Shown: piece by piece, positions 1 to 11,339 of the stretch
Layout: every line of letters starts with the position of its first letter
How positions within the stretch are numbered: the first letter of the stretch is position 1
Assembly: GCF_958298935.1 (NCBI RefSeq)
Contig: NC_084935.1
Location: forward strand, 9,544,501 to 9,608,500
Length of the DNA: 64,000 nt
DNA from: Phragmites australis
Taxonomy: Eukaryota > Streptophyta > Magnoliopsida > Poales > Poaceae
Direction of reading: 5' to 3'
Notes under the pieces: model-generated
Told to the model about the DNA's origin: nothing
Seen by the model: the letters and a program-made list of their open reading frames with translations, nothing else
Database searches by the model: none
Translations under genes and position numbers: made by a program

Positions 1-2760
1 CTTCGCAACTCCTGCGAAGATGATACCATTTGCTCTCTCAACTGCGCTATTGGATTGCGGGTGGTAGACTGATGCGAACATTAACTTTATGCCCAGGCTA
101 TTATAGAATTCTTTAAATCCAGTGCTATCGAACTGAGTACCGTTGTCCACAGTCACTTCGCTTGGAACCCCGAAGCGGCACACGATGTTCTGCCATAGGA
201 ACTTTTGTATATTTTTTTACGTTATGCTTACGAGTGGCATTGCTTCTACCCACTTTGAGAAATACTCTACCGCCACCACGGCGTAGCACAAATTTCCTGG
301 GGATGTCGGCAGTTGTCCGACAATATCAATTCCCCATCGCCGTAATGGCCAGATCGGCGGAATGAGTTGTATCTTCGTTGTCGATCTGCTTGATCCCTTC
401 GCCCAAAATTGGCACTGTTGGCAACTTCGTACTAGTTGGGCTGCATCAATTACAGCCGTTGGCCAATAGAAGCCCTGCCTGTATGCTTTTTCTACCAAAG
501 CCCTTGTTCCGATATGTGAACCGCACAGCCCACTGTGAATTTCTCTTAACAGTTGCTGGCCTTCTTTTTGGGATATGCATCGTAAAAATGGTGCGCAAAC
601 TCCTGCTTTGTAGAGATCTTCGTCTACAATTTTGTAATTTCTTACTCTTTGAGCCATGCACTTTTTTTCGACATGATCTTCGATACTGCTTTGACCCCAT
701 AGATATGCCATTATCGGGAGACGCCAGTCTTCATTTTCAACCGATGCGACTATTTGTATCTGGCTGGAATTGTCATCGCAGGTCGACTTACTTAGTTTCT
801 GATAGAAGACATCTGGAGGCATGGGCATGTTTTGCGAAGCTGCTTTCGCTAGCTCATCTGCTTTGTTGTTATCATTTCTTGATACACTCTTCACCGTGAA
901 TCCGACGAAGTACTTTTCCATCTTTCGCACTGCTGATCTGTACTTGACAAGTTCTGGTTCCTTTGCTTGGAATGTTTTTTCAATCTGGCTTGCTACAACC
1001 TTCGAGTCTGTTTTGACAAGTATTCTTCGAACTCCCAAAGCCTTCGCCTTGCGAAGTGCCAGGAGTACAGCTTCGTATTCTGCCGTATTGTTTGTGGATC
1101 GGAACTCCAACCTTGCAGCGTATCGCAGCTTCGCCCCTGACGGTGAGAATATTACCGCCGAGACTCCTGCTCCTGCCGCTCCCCAAGCTCCATCACAGTA
1201 TGCGGTCCAGGTTGGTTCTGCTGTTTCGTCATCCGAAGGTTCAGTTGAAGGTGTCCACTCTGCCACAAAATCCGCCAATGCTTGTGATTTTAATGATGTT
1301 CGTGCTGCGAAGACAATCATGAAAGGAGCTATCTCTGTCGCCCACTTCGCTATTCTTCCGATGGCCTCTTTGTTTTCAAACATTTTTCGAAGGGGTAGGG
1401 AAGTTGGCACTGTGATCTTGTGAGAAGCAAAATAGTGGCGAAGCTTGCGGGATGCCATTACAAGTGCGTATGCCACTTTTTCCAGCTCGGTGTATGACTT
1501 TTTCGGTCCTGCCAGTACTTTGGATACGTAATAGACTGGTGCTTGCAACACTCTGGTATCTTCGATTTTTTCCTGCACGAGAACAGCGCTGACTGCTGAC
1601 GGCGAAGCTGCTATGTATAACAGTAAATCTGCGCCCGGATCCGGGCTGGTTAATGCTGTAAGCTTCGTCAAGTATACTTTTAATTCATCGAAGGAAGCCT
1701 GCTGCTCGGCACCCCATTGGAAAGGTTTAGAACTCCTTAACACCTTGAAGAGTGGTAGACTTCGCTCGGCGGATTTTGCGATGAACCTGTTCAATGCTGC
1801 TAGTCTTCCTGTCAAGCGTTGGGCTTGCTTTCTGTTATTTGGCGGTTTCATGTCCAGGAGCGCCTGTATCTTCTGAGGGTCCGCTTCGATTCCTCTCTTC
1901 GACACTAGAAACCCTAGAAGTCTTCCTGATTGCACCCCGAAGACGCATTTCTCTGGGTTTAATTTTAAACCTGCACTTCGCAGATTATCGAATGTTTCCC
2001 GCAGGTCTTCGATATGTTGGCTTTTCCTGGTACTTTTTACTACTATGTCATCAACATAGGCCAATACATTTCGTCCCAGCTGCGACTTTAACGTAGCTTG
2101 CACCAATCTTGTAAAGGTTGCTCTAGCATTGCAGAGTCCAAAGGGCATTCTCACGAAGCAGTATGTTCCGAAGGAGGTTCTGAAACTTGTTTTTTCTTTG
2201 TCTTCCTTTGCCATCCATATTTGATGGTAACCAGCATAGGCATCGAGGAAACTTAACATCTCGCACCCGGCTGCGGAGTCTATAAGCTGGTCAATTCTAG
2301 GTAACGGAAAGTCATCTTTTGGGCAGGCTCTGTTTAAGTCTGTGAAATCGATGCACATTCTCCATTTTCCATTGGTTTTTCTTACTAATACTGGGTTAGC
2401 TAGCCATTCCGAGTGTATAACTTCGCGTATTACTCCGGCATCAAGCAATTTTTCTACTTCGACTTTTGCTGCTTCCTCCCTTTCCCCCGAAGCCTTTCTA
2501 AGCTTTTGTTTCCTTGGCTTCGCTCTGGGGTCCACATTTAACTTGTGATGAATGATGCTTCGACTTACTCCTTGCAGGTCCCTGGGGGACCATGCGAATA
2601 AGTCGCGGTTTGTGTGAAGGAATACGACTAGTTGTTGCTGATATTCTTCCGGGGCTTCTGCCCCTATCGTAATCTTCTTATCTTCTTCATGATTCAGCGG
2701 TACTACTCTGGTAGGTCCTTCTGGTGCAGCCTTCGTGCATTTCTCTACGATGTTGCTTCT
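1..2760 (-). pseudogene. gypsy pol: reverse transcriptase, RNase H and integrase (broken, partial)
   Basis: The long open stretch (217-2535) encodes the RT fingers and palm, with the catalytic YVDD at 2047-2058, followed by RNase H with its acidic residues in AYCDGAWG, TAEYEA and TDSKVV. Next comes the integrase zinc-binding domain (H-x3-H with CQQC) and the start of the integrase core around WGIDIVGQLP. An in-frame TAA at 217-219 interrupts the core. The same frame continues beyond it to the second catalytic Asp (in DNGTQFD) and the Glu (in HPQSNSAVERANG), so only a nonsense change is seen there. Upstream the frame is open from 2760 through the protease-RT linker, so RT was part of the polyprotein. 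The 3' end is cut by the window edge. Confidence 0.92.
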
Positions 2761-3624
2761 TTACCCTGCTTCGGCCTCCGTCGAAGGGTCTTCGACGTTG
2801 TGGACATTTCTTCTCCCTGGGGCTATGCCTACTTCGATTCTCCTAGCAACTCGCTGATCTCCCAGGATCTTTATGACTCCTTCTAGGCCAGGCATCTTCA
2901 TGCACAAATAAGCGTGGTGCGGGACTGCTCCGAATTTATTGAGGAACCCCCTCCCAAATATCGCATTGTATGGGTAATTAATATCTACCACGTCGAAGGT
3001 GATTTCCTCTGTGCGGAAATTTGTCTGTTCGCTGAATGACACTTGGATTGTTAATTTCCCCAAGACGTTAATTGCGCTTCCGCCGAAGCCCAGCAACGGT
3101 GACCCAGCTTGTTTCAGGTCATCTCTTCGTAGCCCCATCTTATCGAAGGCATCGGCGAAGATAATGTCTGCAGAACTTCCTCCATCGATCAATATCCTGT
3201 GTACTTCGCTTCCCGAAATGTTCGCAGTAATGACTAGGGCATCTGTGTGCGGATAATCTAATACCCTCATGTCTTCTTGCGAGAATGTGATGGGAATGTT
3301 AGACCATCTTGAATTAACGTATGTTGGTCCTACTCCGACGTGGTTAACCCTTTGTACGTATTCTTTTCGCTGTCTTTTGGATTCTGTTTGCTGGTTGGAC
3401 CCCCCTAAGATAGGCAGCACCACATTGTACCCATTGGTCAAGGTATTGACTGATTTGCTACTTTCTGGTGGTGGCTCGATTTCTGGCCTTGGCGGAGGCG
3501 GGGGCAGATCACCCCGTATGTTCAGTTGTCTGTTTTGATCAAATTGGATTGGTGGTGCGGGTGCGAATTGTGGTGCTGGAACTTGATTCCATTGGTTTGG
3601 AAACATCATGCTTTGATTGTGGTT
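2761..3624 (-). pseudogene. gypsy aspartic protease segment of the polyprotein
   Basis: The frame carries a retropepsin-like protease with active-site motif [10 protein letters not shown] and a following FGRGFLNKF stretch typical of plant gypsy proteases. It would cut the Gag-Pol polyprotein into mature proteins inside the particle. The N-terminal part is rich in Pro and Gln ([15 protein letters not shown]). It is bounded by two in-frame stops: TAG at 3625-3627 toward gag and TAA at 2761-2763 toward RT. The frame is otherwise continuous on both sides, so these look like mutations rather than gene borders. Confidence 0.88.
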
Positions 3625-3627
3625 CTA

Positions 3628-5186
3628 CCAACCTTCGCCTCTTGCGAAGCCTGTTGTGTGGTGAACCACTCGTTCGTTATCTACTGTCGGCTTCGCTAAA
3701 CTTTGCTTCATGGCCATGACTTGTGGACAATGTTTAGTCCGGTGGCCTGCTCCTTCACCGTGCAGTTCACAGTAAAAAGTTGTCGGGTCATGCGAAAGTC
3801 AACCACCTCTACCTCCGCGGGCTCTTCCCCTGCTTGTCCGGCCCCCTCTATTGGATAAACTGTAAGCTTTGCACGAATTTTGAAATGCTTCGGGCGGGCC
3901 AGGGTCGATCTGGTTGATTTCTTTTTGCCGCGGATGATCCGGACCTTCCGGTTTTCTTGGTCGCTGGGGTCTGTCTCTCGGATTGCTCGGAACTGTCTCC
4001 CTATTTGGTGCATGTTTTGCTCTTGAAGCAGTAAACTCGTTTTTCCTTCGTAGATGATCGAATTTAGACCTTGAGTATTCTTCCATCTTGTTCAATAACT
4101 CTTGAACGCTTGCGGGTCTTTTTCTATTGAGCTTCGCTGCCAAAAGGCCTCCTCTGATTCCCTGAATTGCAGCATCGATGATGGTATCTTCGCTCAATCC
4201 CTTCGCCTGACATCGTATGTGAACGAATCAGCGCATGTAGCTTTGTAAAGTTTCTGTCGGTTGTTGCTTCAGGGCGAAGAGGTCAGTTGCGGTAATGTTG
4301 TCTGCTCGGTTTCCTTGGAAGTTGCTGTATAGGGCAGCCCGCAGCTGCTCCCAGGAATGTATGGACCCCAGGGGCAGGGCGGAGTACCACGACCTTGCTA
4401 TTCCCTTGATTGCCAAAACAAAGGCCTTCGCCAAAGTTACACCATCACCTCCAGCTGACTCCATGGCTGCCTCGAAGCTCATGACAAATTCTTTCAGATC
4501 CGACTCTCCATCGAACATGACCACCCTAGGTATCTTGAATCCTATCGGCCATGGCTGATTTTATAGGTCCATTTCCAGGGGTGATTCAGGGTCTCCTGTG
4601 GAAGGTCTTCGCCGAACTTCTTGCGAAGCCCGTATGTAATCTCTTGGTGGCATTGGTCGGCGAGAGATGCCTTCTGTTTGAAGTATATCGATTTCTTCTT
4701 GGAGCCTCTCCAACGTCTTTTTTGCTTCCGGGATGCTGCTAGGCCGTCCAACATGCGCTTTTTGTGCGCAATCTGTCTTTCCAACTCCTCAGCCTCTAAT
4801 CTAGCATTTCATTCTTCGTTTGTTTCTTCATCATGTTCCCAACTCGGCGAAGTCGTCTAGGTCCTCCCATTCTTCGCTTCGGCCTGTGTCGCCTTGTTTT
4901 TCCGGAACATCGAAGCGAATGCGATCTATCGGCTCCATGATTGGCATTTGCTCGGTGTCCACTCGCAGTGTGTCGTCATGTCGGCCATCGGCAGTTTGTT
5001 GTTGCGCTGTCTCAACTTCGCAATTCTGGTGTTGTGTGGTCGAAGCCCCCCCCCCCCCCCGGTTGAGGCATTTCCTGATTCTGGTACCACTGGGGCGGTT
5101 CGATCGGCCGAAGGTCCCACTGTGGCTGTTAGTTCTAGCAGCGCCTTCGCTCCTCCAAGTGGCTTCGCTTTCTTTTTCGGTGGCAT
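3628..5186 (-). pseudogene. gypsy gag (multiply broken)
   Basis: The likely start is the ATG at 5186, 16 bases inside the 5' LTR, giving MPPKKKAKPLGG. The Gag core lies around 4230-4520 (MFDGESDLKEF, then ARSWYSALPLGSIHSWEQL). A basic Arg/Gly-rich tail (RGRARGGRGG) precedes a degenerate zinc-knuckle region (FYCELHGEGAGHRTKHC). Breaks seen: a 15-base C run at 5046-5060 that shifts frame; an in-frame TGA near 4827; a frame change near 4735; TAA at 4561-4563; TGA at 4228-4230; TGA at 3799-3801; TAG at 3625-3627. Several stops fit C-to-T change at CGA or CAG codons, which is inference. It cannot encode a full capsid protein. Confidence 0.85.
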
Positions 5187-5201
5187 GCCTTCGTGGGTTC
5201 G

Positions 5202-5220
5202 ATCCCACGGACGGCGCCAA
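5202..5220 (-). other. primer-binding site of the gypsy element
   Basis: Directly inside the LTR end the minus strand reads GTTGGCGCCGTCCGTGGGAT, a TGGCGCC-type primer-binding site common in plant gypsy elements. The exact tRNA primer was not identified. Confidence 0.75.
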
Positions 5221-5343
5221 CTGTTGGGATCGAAGTCCCAGACAAGATGGGGCCTTCGGGGGTAGAACTGGCGAAGGCCCGTTATGTGACGTGTACTGGA
5301 GAATGAATAGTCTAGAATCCTATTTACGTTTACAATGTGGCTC

Positions 5344-5351
5344 TATTTATA
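5344..5351 (-). promoter_or_regulatory. TATA box of the gypsy LTR promoter
   Basis: The minus strand reads TATAAATA about 120 bases before the downstream LTR end. This is the usual place for the U3/R boundary promoter of an LTR. Confidence 0.6.
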
Positions 5352-5553
5352 GCCCACACCCCCGCAATCATAGACCCAGTTTACACTTATTACCCCCTAA
5401 CCTACTACATTCCCGGAATATCCGGGGGCAATATGGTACAATTAAATATGGTCCCATAATCACAACAGTACCCATGACAGCTGGGCCCACTATCCGGCTA
5501 TTTCTCAACCGAAGGGTGTCGAAGCCCTCTCCGTCTAGCCTTCCGATGAGCTG

Positions 5554-5718
5554 CCTTTACCATCTCCAAGCGAAGCCTTGATCTTGTCTTCGCCACCACC
5601 AGGCGAAGGCCTGGCTCGGTCGTCACCACTTCCAGGCGAAGGCCTGGTCCTGTCTTCGCATCCATCAGGCGGAGGCCTGGCCCCGTTTTCGCTGCCTCCT
5701 GTCGAAGGCTTGGAGCGC
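5554..5718. repeat. 33-bp degenerate tandem repeat in the LTR, about 5 copies
   Basis: Units begin at 5554, 5587, 5620, 5653 and 5686, exactly 33 bases apart. The three central units share the core aggcgaaggcctgg with at most one change; the flanking units are more diverged. The array lies in the upstream (U3) half of the LTR. Confidence 0.85.
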
Positions 5719-5850
5719 GAACTGTAGCTTCGCCGGGTAGTCGGGGCAGACCAGTCTTCGCATCCATTGGACCGGTTGTGGATGACTCCAACTCCAACTA
5801 ACTTCGCAGTTGCCCTCGGGTATGGGGACGGCTGGGGATGATCCCCAACA

Positions 5851-7991
5851 GATGCTCATGCACTAATTTCGAGACAAGTAACATAGCTCTAAAACACAAC
5901 TACTCCCTCATATTCCAGATATAAATCAATATAGATTTATCCTAAATGCATCAAATATAAGTTCATCACAACTCTAATATACATTTTTGCTTCATTCTTC
6001 TATATCTGTCACTACTTAAATATACCCTAATCAATGCAGTAAAATTGCCACTAACCATATTATCGACACGCTCAAGTGCAAACAGCGTTGGAGTCTACAA
6101 GGATAAGATTACAGATATGAACAGCACATTAAATCATGAGCAAATTGACTACATGCCATGGGTAAACGCCTCAATTCACGATTTGCCATCGTTAAAATCC
6201 ATTTTCACTATATATCACTGGTAATAAAAAACTTTGACTTCATATAATTATTGTGATGTTGCGATTCGCAGCACACTTTTTAGCATGTCAAACTTTCTAA
6301 AATGGCCATATTGCACTCAGACAAAAACAGAGCCCCAAACCATTCTCCTTAGATCCCATTGTGATCCACTCACACATGCCTCACCCGTGACCCTCTCACT
6401 ATGGCTCCTAAACCCTAGCTCTCAAATCGGGATGGCATGTGGCATAGAGAGCAGGGTGACGCGGCCTGCGGCGAGGATGGCATCTGTGGCCGCAGTGAGG
6501 ACAGTAGGGGCATTGCGGCCCGCAACGAGGACCGCAATGGTGCCGGTGCCTACGACGAGTATGGCCCGGGCAATATGGCTTGCGATGAGGACGATAGGGA
6601 AGACACGGCCCGCAACGAGGAGGGTAGGAGCATCACGTCCTGCGGCGAGGATGGCCAGGCTTCTGCATCCTCCATAACCCACAAAACAGGGCACAATAGA
6701 TTTTTCGTATGATCAAACAGAGCATAAACGGATAAAATAGGGTACGATGGACTTTTCGTATGGCCAAACAGAGCATAAACTGACGTTATACAAAGTCTAT
6801 GGTACGGGGTGAAGAATCTAGCATTTCAGTTATATAGAGTGAAATCAAATTTTATAGATGGCAAATAATGCAACCAGGACATTCTCGCTGACATACAGTC
6901 AATTGGCGCTTAAATCAACCAATAAATCAACCAAATACCTACCTACTGTACTACGAGCACTCTTTGATGTTCCCTTTGCTCTCTCCTTAACGTTTGCTTC
7001 AAAAAGGCTCTGGCGTGAGGCCATGTTACGCCAATCAACAAAAACAACATTTTTCAGATTTAGACAGACGTGTTTGCGACCTCGCCGTTTCAGTATTTTG
7101 GACCGTTCCCTGCTCATCAGCTGGCATAGGGGTGTACCGAAATCATTGAAAAATCCTAAGAGTAGACTGCAAACGTTTGCACGCTGCCCAGTCGTCAGTC
7201 CCTAAACTTTGCATGTAAGCAGCCCCGCTCCCAAGCTTAAAATCGCATGGTAGTAACTTGAGTTTACAACGAAGCTGACCTGGTTAGTTGGGTAACAGTG
7301 TGGACAGAACATGTTGAAAAGTCGGGCATATTTAATCTGCTTTTTTAGTACAAATGGTTCGCTTTAGTAAAAGAACAAATGATTCCCACTGAAAATCCGG
7401 AGAAATTGCGTTCAGTAATCAAGAAGCTGATTCTGCTAGCTGAGCCGTCAGCACGAAGTGAGGTGTGAAGGTAATGGCGTGATGCGTTTGGTATCCGTAT
7501 GGAATATCCAAAACGGCTAAGGAACCAGAGTGTGATATGCATCCACACACGATCTTATCCAGCGTTTTCTTACCAGTAAATAAAATTTACCGGATGTCAT
7601 ATGTAAATATAATTTATCTAATGTATTAGATAAAATTCAAATAAATACATGTAAATATGATAAATTTTTTCTACTGAGGTCCACTGGCAGACCCAATAAA
7701 TCAAGTTTATCATTGGTTTTTGGCCGTATTTTTTTCCTTAATGCCTCGTGACATTTTGGTGACAACCTTTTCATTTTAATATGAGTATTAATACTCAAGA
7801 TTTTTCCTGAGACTTGGTAATGATTAATATTAGTATTTTTTATGAGATTTTATTGATCTATTTTTTTAGGCGTTAGATCCATGGATACCACGCGGCATCA
7901 CGTGACGGCCAATCACTCCACGTAGATTTTTTCCCTTTTCAAAAATAGTTTTTATAAATGGACCCTTCGGGAAAAGATGTAAAGAAATGGA
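5851..7991. other. intergenic sequence, no supported gene
   Basis: No coding region is convincing here. It contains the 30-bp minisatellite listed separately. At about 5903-5935 there is a sequence like one terminus of a Stowaway MITE (actccctcatattccagata) with no matching second end. The stretch before the copia insertion is AT-rich. Confidence 0.6.
6461..6664. repeat. 30-bp minisatellite, 7 units, open in several frames
   Basis: A first unit of 24 bases (6461-6484) is followed by six 30-base units starting at 6485, 6515, 6545, 6575, 6605 and 6635. Because 30 is a multiple of three, all reading frames are periodic. One plus frame gives decapeptides such as AARNEDRNGA and TARNEEGRSI. The array is GC-rich inside AT-rich surroundings. 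No known protein was recognised, so it may simply be a non-coding minisatellite. Confidence 0.8.
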
Positions 7992-9762
7992 TGTAGCATC
8001 TAGGCTTCTAGTTAACTGGTAAGTATTTCGGTGGTTAATGATAACCGTATCATTGTGACTAACAATTTATTTTGAAGGGAATCGAAAAATTTAGTATATA
8101 GTGAAATTTGGTACTCTGGATCTCTACAGCGATAATCTAGTCAATCAAAGGACATGTGCATCAAGATTAAGGATGTTCTAGTTCTAAGTGTCAGAAAGAA
8201 GATGAATGGCATTTAAAGTAGTATATGTTTCCTTTCTTAGTCTTTTGACCATACTATAAAGAAAGGCTAAGAGTAATAGCTTGACTTAGTTGAGTGTAGG
8301 CTTGGTTTGATATACACTTGTAAAATTCTAGCAGTAGGTAGCCCATAGAAGTCCGTGGTTGAGATGTTGAGAAGTTAGAGCTTAAGAAAAGTTTGAATTG
8401 GATGAGCTCAGAAAAACTTACCACACCGGATGATCCGGTGGTTGTGTTATTGGTCTCACCAAAGCATTATTTGCACAAGTCAAAAAAAGCACTTCTATAT
8501 TCATCGGATGCTCCTATGATCAAGGCCAGGGTATCACCGGATGCTTTTTTTTGTTGACACATGTCCAAAATTTTTAGAAGTGTTACACCAGATGGTTCAG
8601 TGTTAGAGTGTTTAAAGCACCAGACTAATTTTAGCAGAAGAGAATTTTTTCGGAAAAAATGAAGTTGAACTCACCGGATTATCCGGTGATTGAAAGTTGA
8701 GATCACCGGACTAATTTCTGCAGAGAGATTTCTTCGTGCAGTTTGAAGTGGTCTACTCACCGGATTGTCCGATAATGGATATGTATGAGCACCGGAGCAT
8801 TTTCAGCAGAGAGGCTTGCAAAGTGAAGTTTGGCTTGGTTCAACTGACCGGATGGTCTGATATCAGTGTATTGAACACAGGATGCTTATCACCAGATTAA
8901 TTCTTAGCAGTAATGGCTAGTGATAACTAGCACTTAGGTATGAAAATTGTACTCACCGGATTGTCTGGTGTGAGTAAGGATATACTCACCAGACCATCCG
9001 TGATAACAGAAAAAGTGGGTGGTTAGGCAACGACTATTTTTGGATCTCTAACCTATAAATACTCCTCCATTTGGTTTCATTCCTCACTCTTGTGACTCAG
9101 AGGAGTTCATACACTATGTGTCATCAAGAAACAAGAGAGATCATTCGAGTTGATTTCCAAGTCCCTAATTGAATATTAAGGACATCATTAGTGCTTGGAG
9201 AGTAGCAAGTGTGCATCTAGCTGTAGTCTAGACTTAATCTTGGTCAAGTGAAGTTCTTGGGTTGTTACTCTTGGTGGTTGGCAACACCTAGCCAGTCTTG
9301 GTGATTTGAGGTGTTCTTGGTGAGCTCTTGGAATTCTTGTGGGAGACTCGAGAAGAGCTTGTACTTAGTTTGATGCACGTCAATCCGGAGATGAAGAAGT
9401 GGCAATCACGGAGGAGTACTTGAGTCTTGGTGACTCAAGGAGGAGCGATATCCTTGGTGGATGCTCCAACGAGGACTAAAAGGGAGTACCAACTCCTCGA
9501 TACATTGGAAAAAAATCTGGCATTCTCTTGTCCACCTCTTTACATTCCTGTATTTACTTCGAGCATTTACTTTCTTGCAAGCTTTTATTTCCACATATCT
9601 CTTTGTGTTTTTACTTGCTTGTTTCAGTTCCCTTTCCTTAGCTTGATCGTGTAGTCGCATTTCTTTGCATCTAGGTTAAGGTTGCTACTTGTTCTAGAAA
9701 TCGGAAGAAGTTTTTTTAATTGCCCAATTCACACCCCCTCAAAGGCCATCCGATCTTTTTAA
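7992..9762 (+). repeat. 5' LTR of the first copia element (about 1.77 kb)
   Basis: The start TGTAGC is defined by alignment to the other copia LTRs in the window, whose starts are fixed by target-site duplications. The end lies just before the primer-binding site at 9763. The U3 part (8420-9000) has many ACCGGA...TCCGGT palindromes. Confidence 0.8.
9054..9061 (+). promoter_or_regulatory. TATA box of the copia 5' LTR
   Basis: TATAAATA follows the palindrome-rich U3 segment and precedes a C/T-rich leader. The equivalent TATAAATA is present in the three other copia LTRs of the window (about 33326, 42994 and 62298, minus strand). Confidence 0.65.
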
Positions 9763-9777
9763 TTAGTATCAAAGTCT
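9763..9777 (+). other. primer-binding site of the first copia element
   Basis: ttagtatcaaagtct resembles the TGGTATCAGAGC site that pairs with initiator tRNA-Met in plant copia elements, with several substitutions. Confidence 0.6.
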
Positions 9778-9809
9778 CTTGCTCTTGATAGGCTCAAAAT
9801 CCTAGAGAA

Positions 9810-11110
9810 ATGGCCTCAGGGAGTGGAAGTAGCGTGCCAAAGTTCGAGGGAAAGAACTTCGCCTGTTGAAAAGTTCGTATGGCGAGCTATCTTGAGGCTA
9901 TTTCCTCCGAAGTTTGGCTAGCTGCCTCCATTGGGTTTGATCAACCTTTTACCAAACAACAAGTTAGGTGGATTGCTAAGGCCATAAATGCTATATTTGA
10001 GGAAATTAGTGAAGAAGTTTTCTTTAGAGTTTAGAAGCAAGGAATTCGCTTATGAGATTTGGAATGCTCTTTATGAAATTCATATGGGTTCTAGGAGAAT
10101 TCGTGAAGAAAGATATCATGTGCTTATGAATACTCTTAATCAAGTCAAGATGCTTCCAAATGAGTTATGCAATGATATTTATTCTCGCGTGAATATGCTT
10201 ATTGAAGAAATTAATTCTCTTGAACTCACTTAATTGTCCGAAGGAGATGTTATTCGTAGGATCTTGATGGTGCTTCCAAAGTCACAATACAACATTGCCA
10301 TCTCTCTTCTTCATGAAAGGGACATCAATGACATGACCGTCACTAACGCCGTTGGGAAAATATGTGCCCATGAGATGTTCTTGTTTGGAGATCAAGAGTC
10401 CTCATTTAAGAAGAATCTTGCTCTCAAGGCAAAAATAGTTGACAAGAAGAAGAAGATGAAGCTTCCATCATCAAGTGAAGGCGATGAAGATGATGATGAT
10501 GATGATGACTCTGACACCGAGCTTGCTCTCCTCATGAGAAGAACCACAAGAATGATATCCAAGTTCAATGATGAGTTGTTTGCTAAATACAATGATGTGC
10601 TTAAGAAAAATGATGAAGTAGTTGCATCTAGCAAGTCCCTTGAGGCTACTAACAAGAAGCTAAAACTTGAGCATGTTGACTTGAAATGCAAATATCAATA
10701 ACTTGAGTTAGCTTATGATGTCATTGATTCTAGCTTGAATGAATTGACTACTATTAATATTGTTAAGGTTAATGAATCTACTTTTTGTGATGATCTTCTT
10801 GATATAACATGCTCATCTTTATGTGATAATAAATCATCTTCTTAGACTAACCATGCAAGGGAGCAAGAGCTTGAAAATGAGATTGTAAGTCTCAAGTCAT
10901 GTGTGGCCCGGTTGACTAGGGGGAGTATAAGCACAAGAAAATTATCATGAAGAATGTATTGTACTACAACAAGAGAGGCCTTAGGTGCTTCCCCAACCCG
11001 GTGGAAAAGCTCATCAAGACAACGGAGATCAAGAATTGCTTCATCAAGAAAGTTGGTTCATATTGCTAACATTGTCAAGTCATCGGTCAGCACACGAGGG
11101 AGTGTCCAAT
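9810..11110 (+). pseudogene. copia gag (broken)
   Basis: The ATG at 9810 opens a copia-type Gag (UBN2-like). The central part reads FAYEIWNALYEIHMGSRRIR and VNMLIEEINSL, followed by an acidic linker rich in Asp codons (about 10490-10520). Breaks: TGA at 9867-9869 replacing the Trp of the conserved W-K-V-R-M stretch, a frameshift near 10000, and TAA at 10231-10233. The zinc knuckle near 11066-11107 has an internal stop and a Gln where the family has the zinc-binding His. The acidic segment is ordinary for this family. No functional capsid protein can be made. Confidence 0.82.
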
Positions 11111-11339
11111 TCCTACAAAACCCTTTCCTACTTTGCCTTGTAAATACAAATCTGCTTTCAATGATCATCATTTCTTATTGCATAAGCTTAAGAGTGATAA
11201 AATTATTGGCAAAATTCATTGAAACTTAAACTAAGGGCAAGCTTCGTAGGCAATTTTGGGTGTCTAAAGCTCTTATGTCTCACATGAAAGGTATCAAACT
11301 TGGTTGGGTACCTAAACAAAAAACTTAATTCTATATGTG

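Larger units (their letters stand above)
1..5850 (-). mobile_element. Ty3/gypsy LTR retrotransposon, Tat-like lineage, 5' part
   Basis: Reading the minus strand, this shows a 5' LTR (5850 to 5222), a primer-binding site, gag, aspartic protease, reverse transcriptase, RNase H and an integrase that runs off the window at base 1. Gag-protease-RT-RNase H-integrase order is that of Ty3/gypsy. The protease signature ([10 protein letters not shown]) and the gag segment beginning VMFDGESDLKEF resemble the Tat group of grasses (RIRE2/Cinful/Grande type); that lineage call is inference from memory of the family. At least seven in-frame stops or frame breaks show it is dead. The 3' LTR and the second target-site duplication lie outside the window. 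The bases outside the LTR, 5851-5855, read gatgc and would be one TSD copy. Confidence 0.93.
5222..5850 (-). repeat. 5' LTR of the gypsy element (629 bp)
   Basis: On the plus strand it opens tgttgggatc and closes gatccccaaca, so it begins TG and ends CA in either orientation with a short inverted terminus. One edge abuts the primer-binding site. A TATA box and a 33-bp tandem repeat array lie inside. The partner LTR is outside the window, so divergence cannot be estimated. Confidence 0.85.

Noticed and set aside
5903..6010. Stowaway MITE near the gypsy LTR
   Set aside because: Only one terminus-like sequence (actccctcatattccag) is visible; no inverted partner or TA flanking pair was found.
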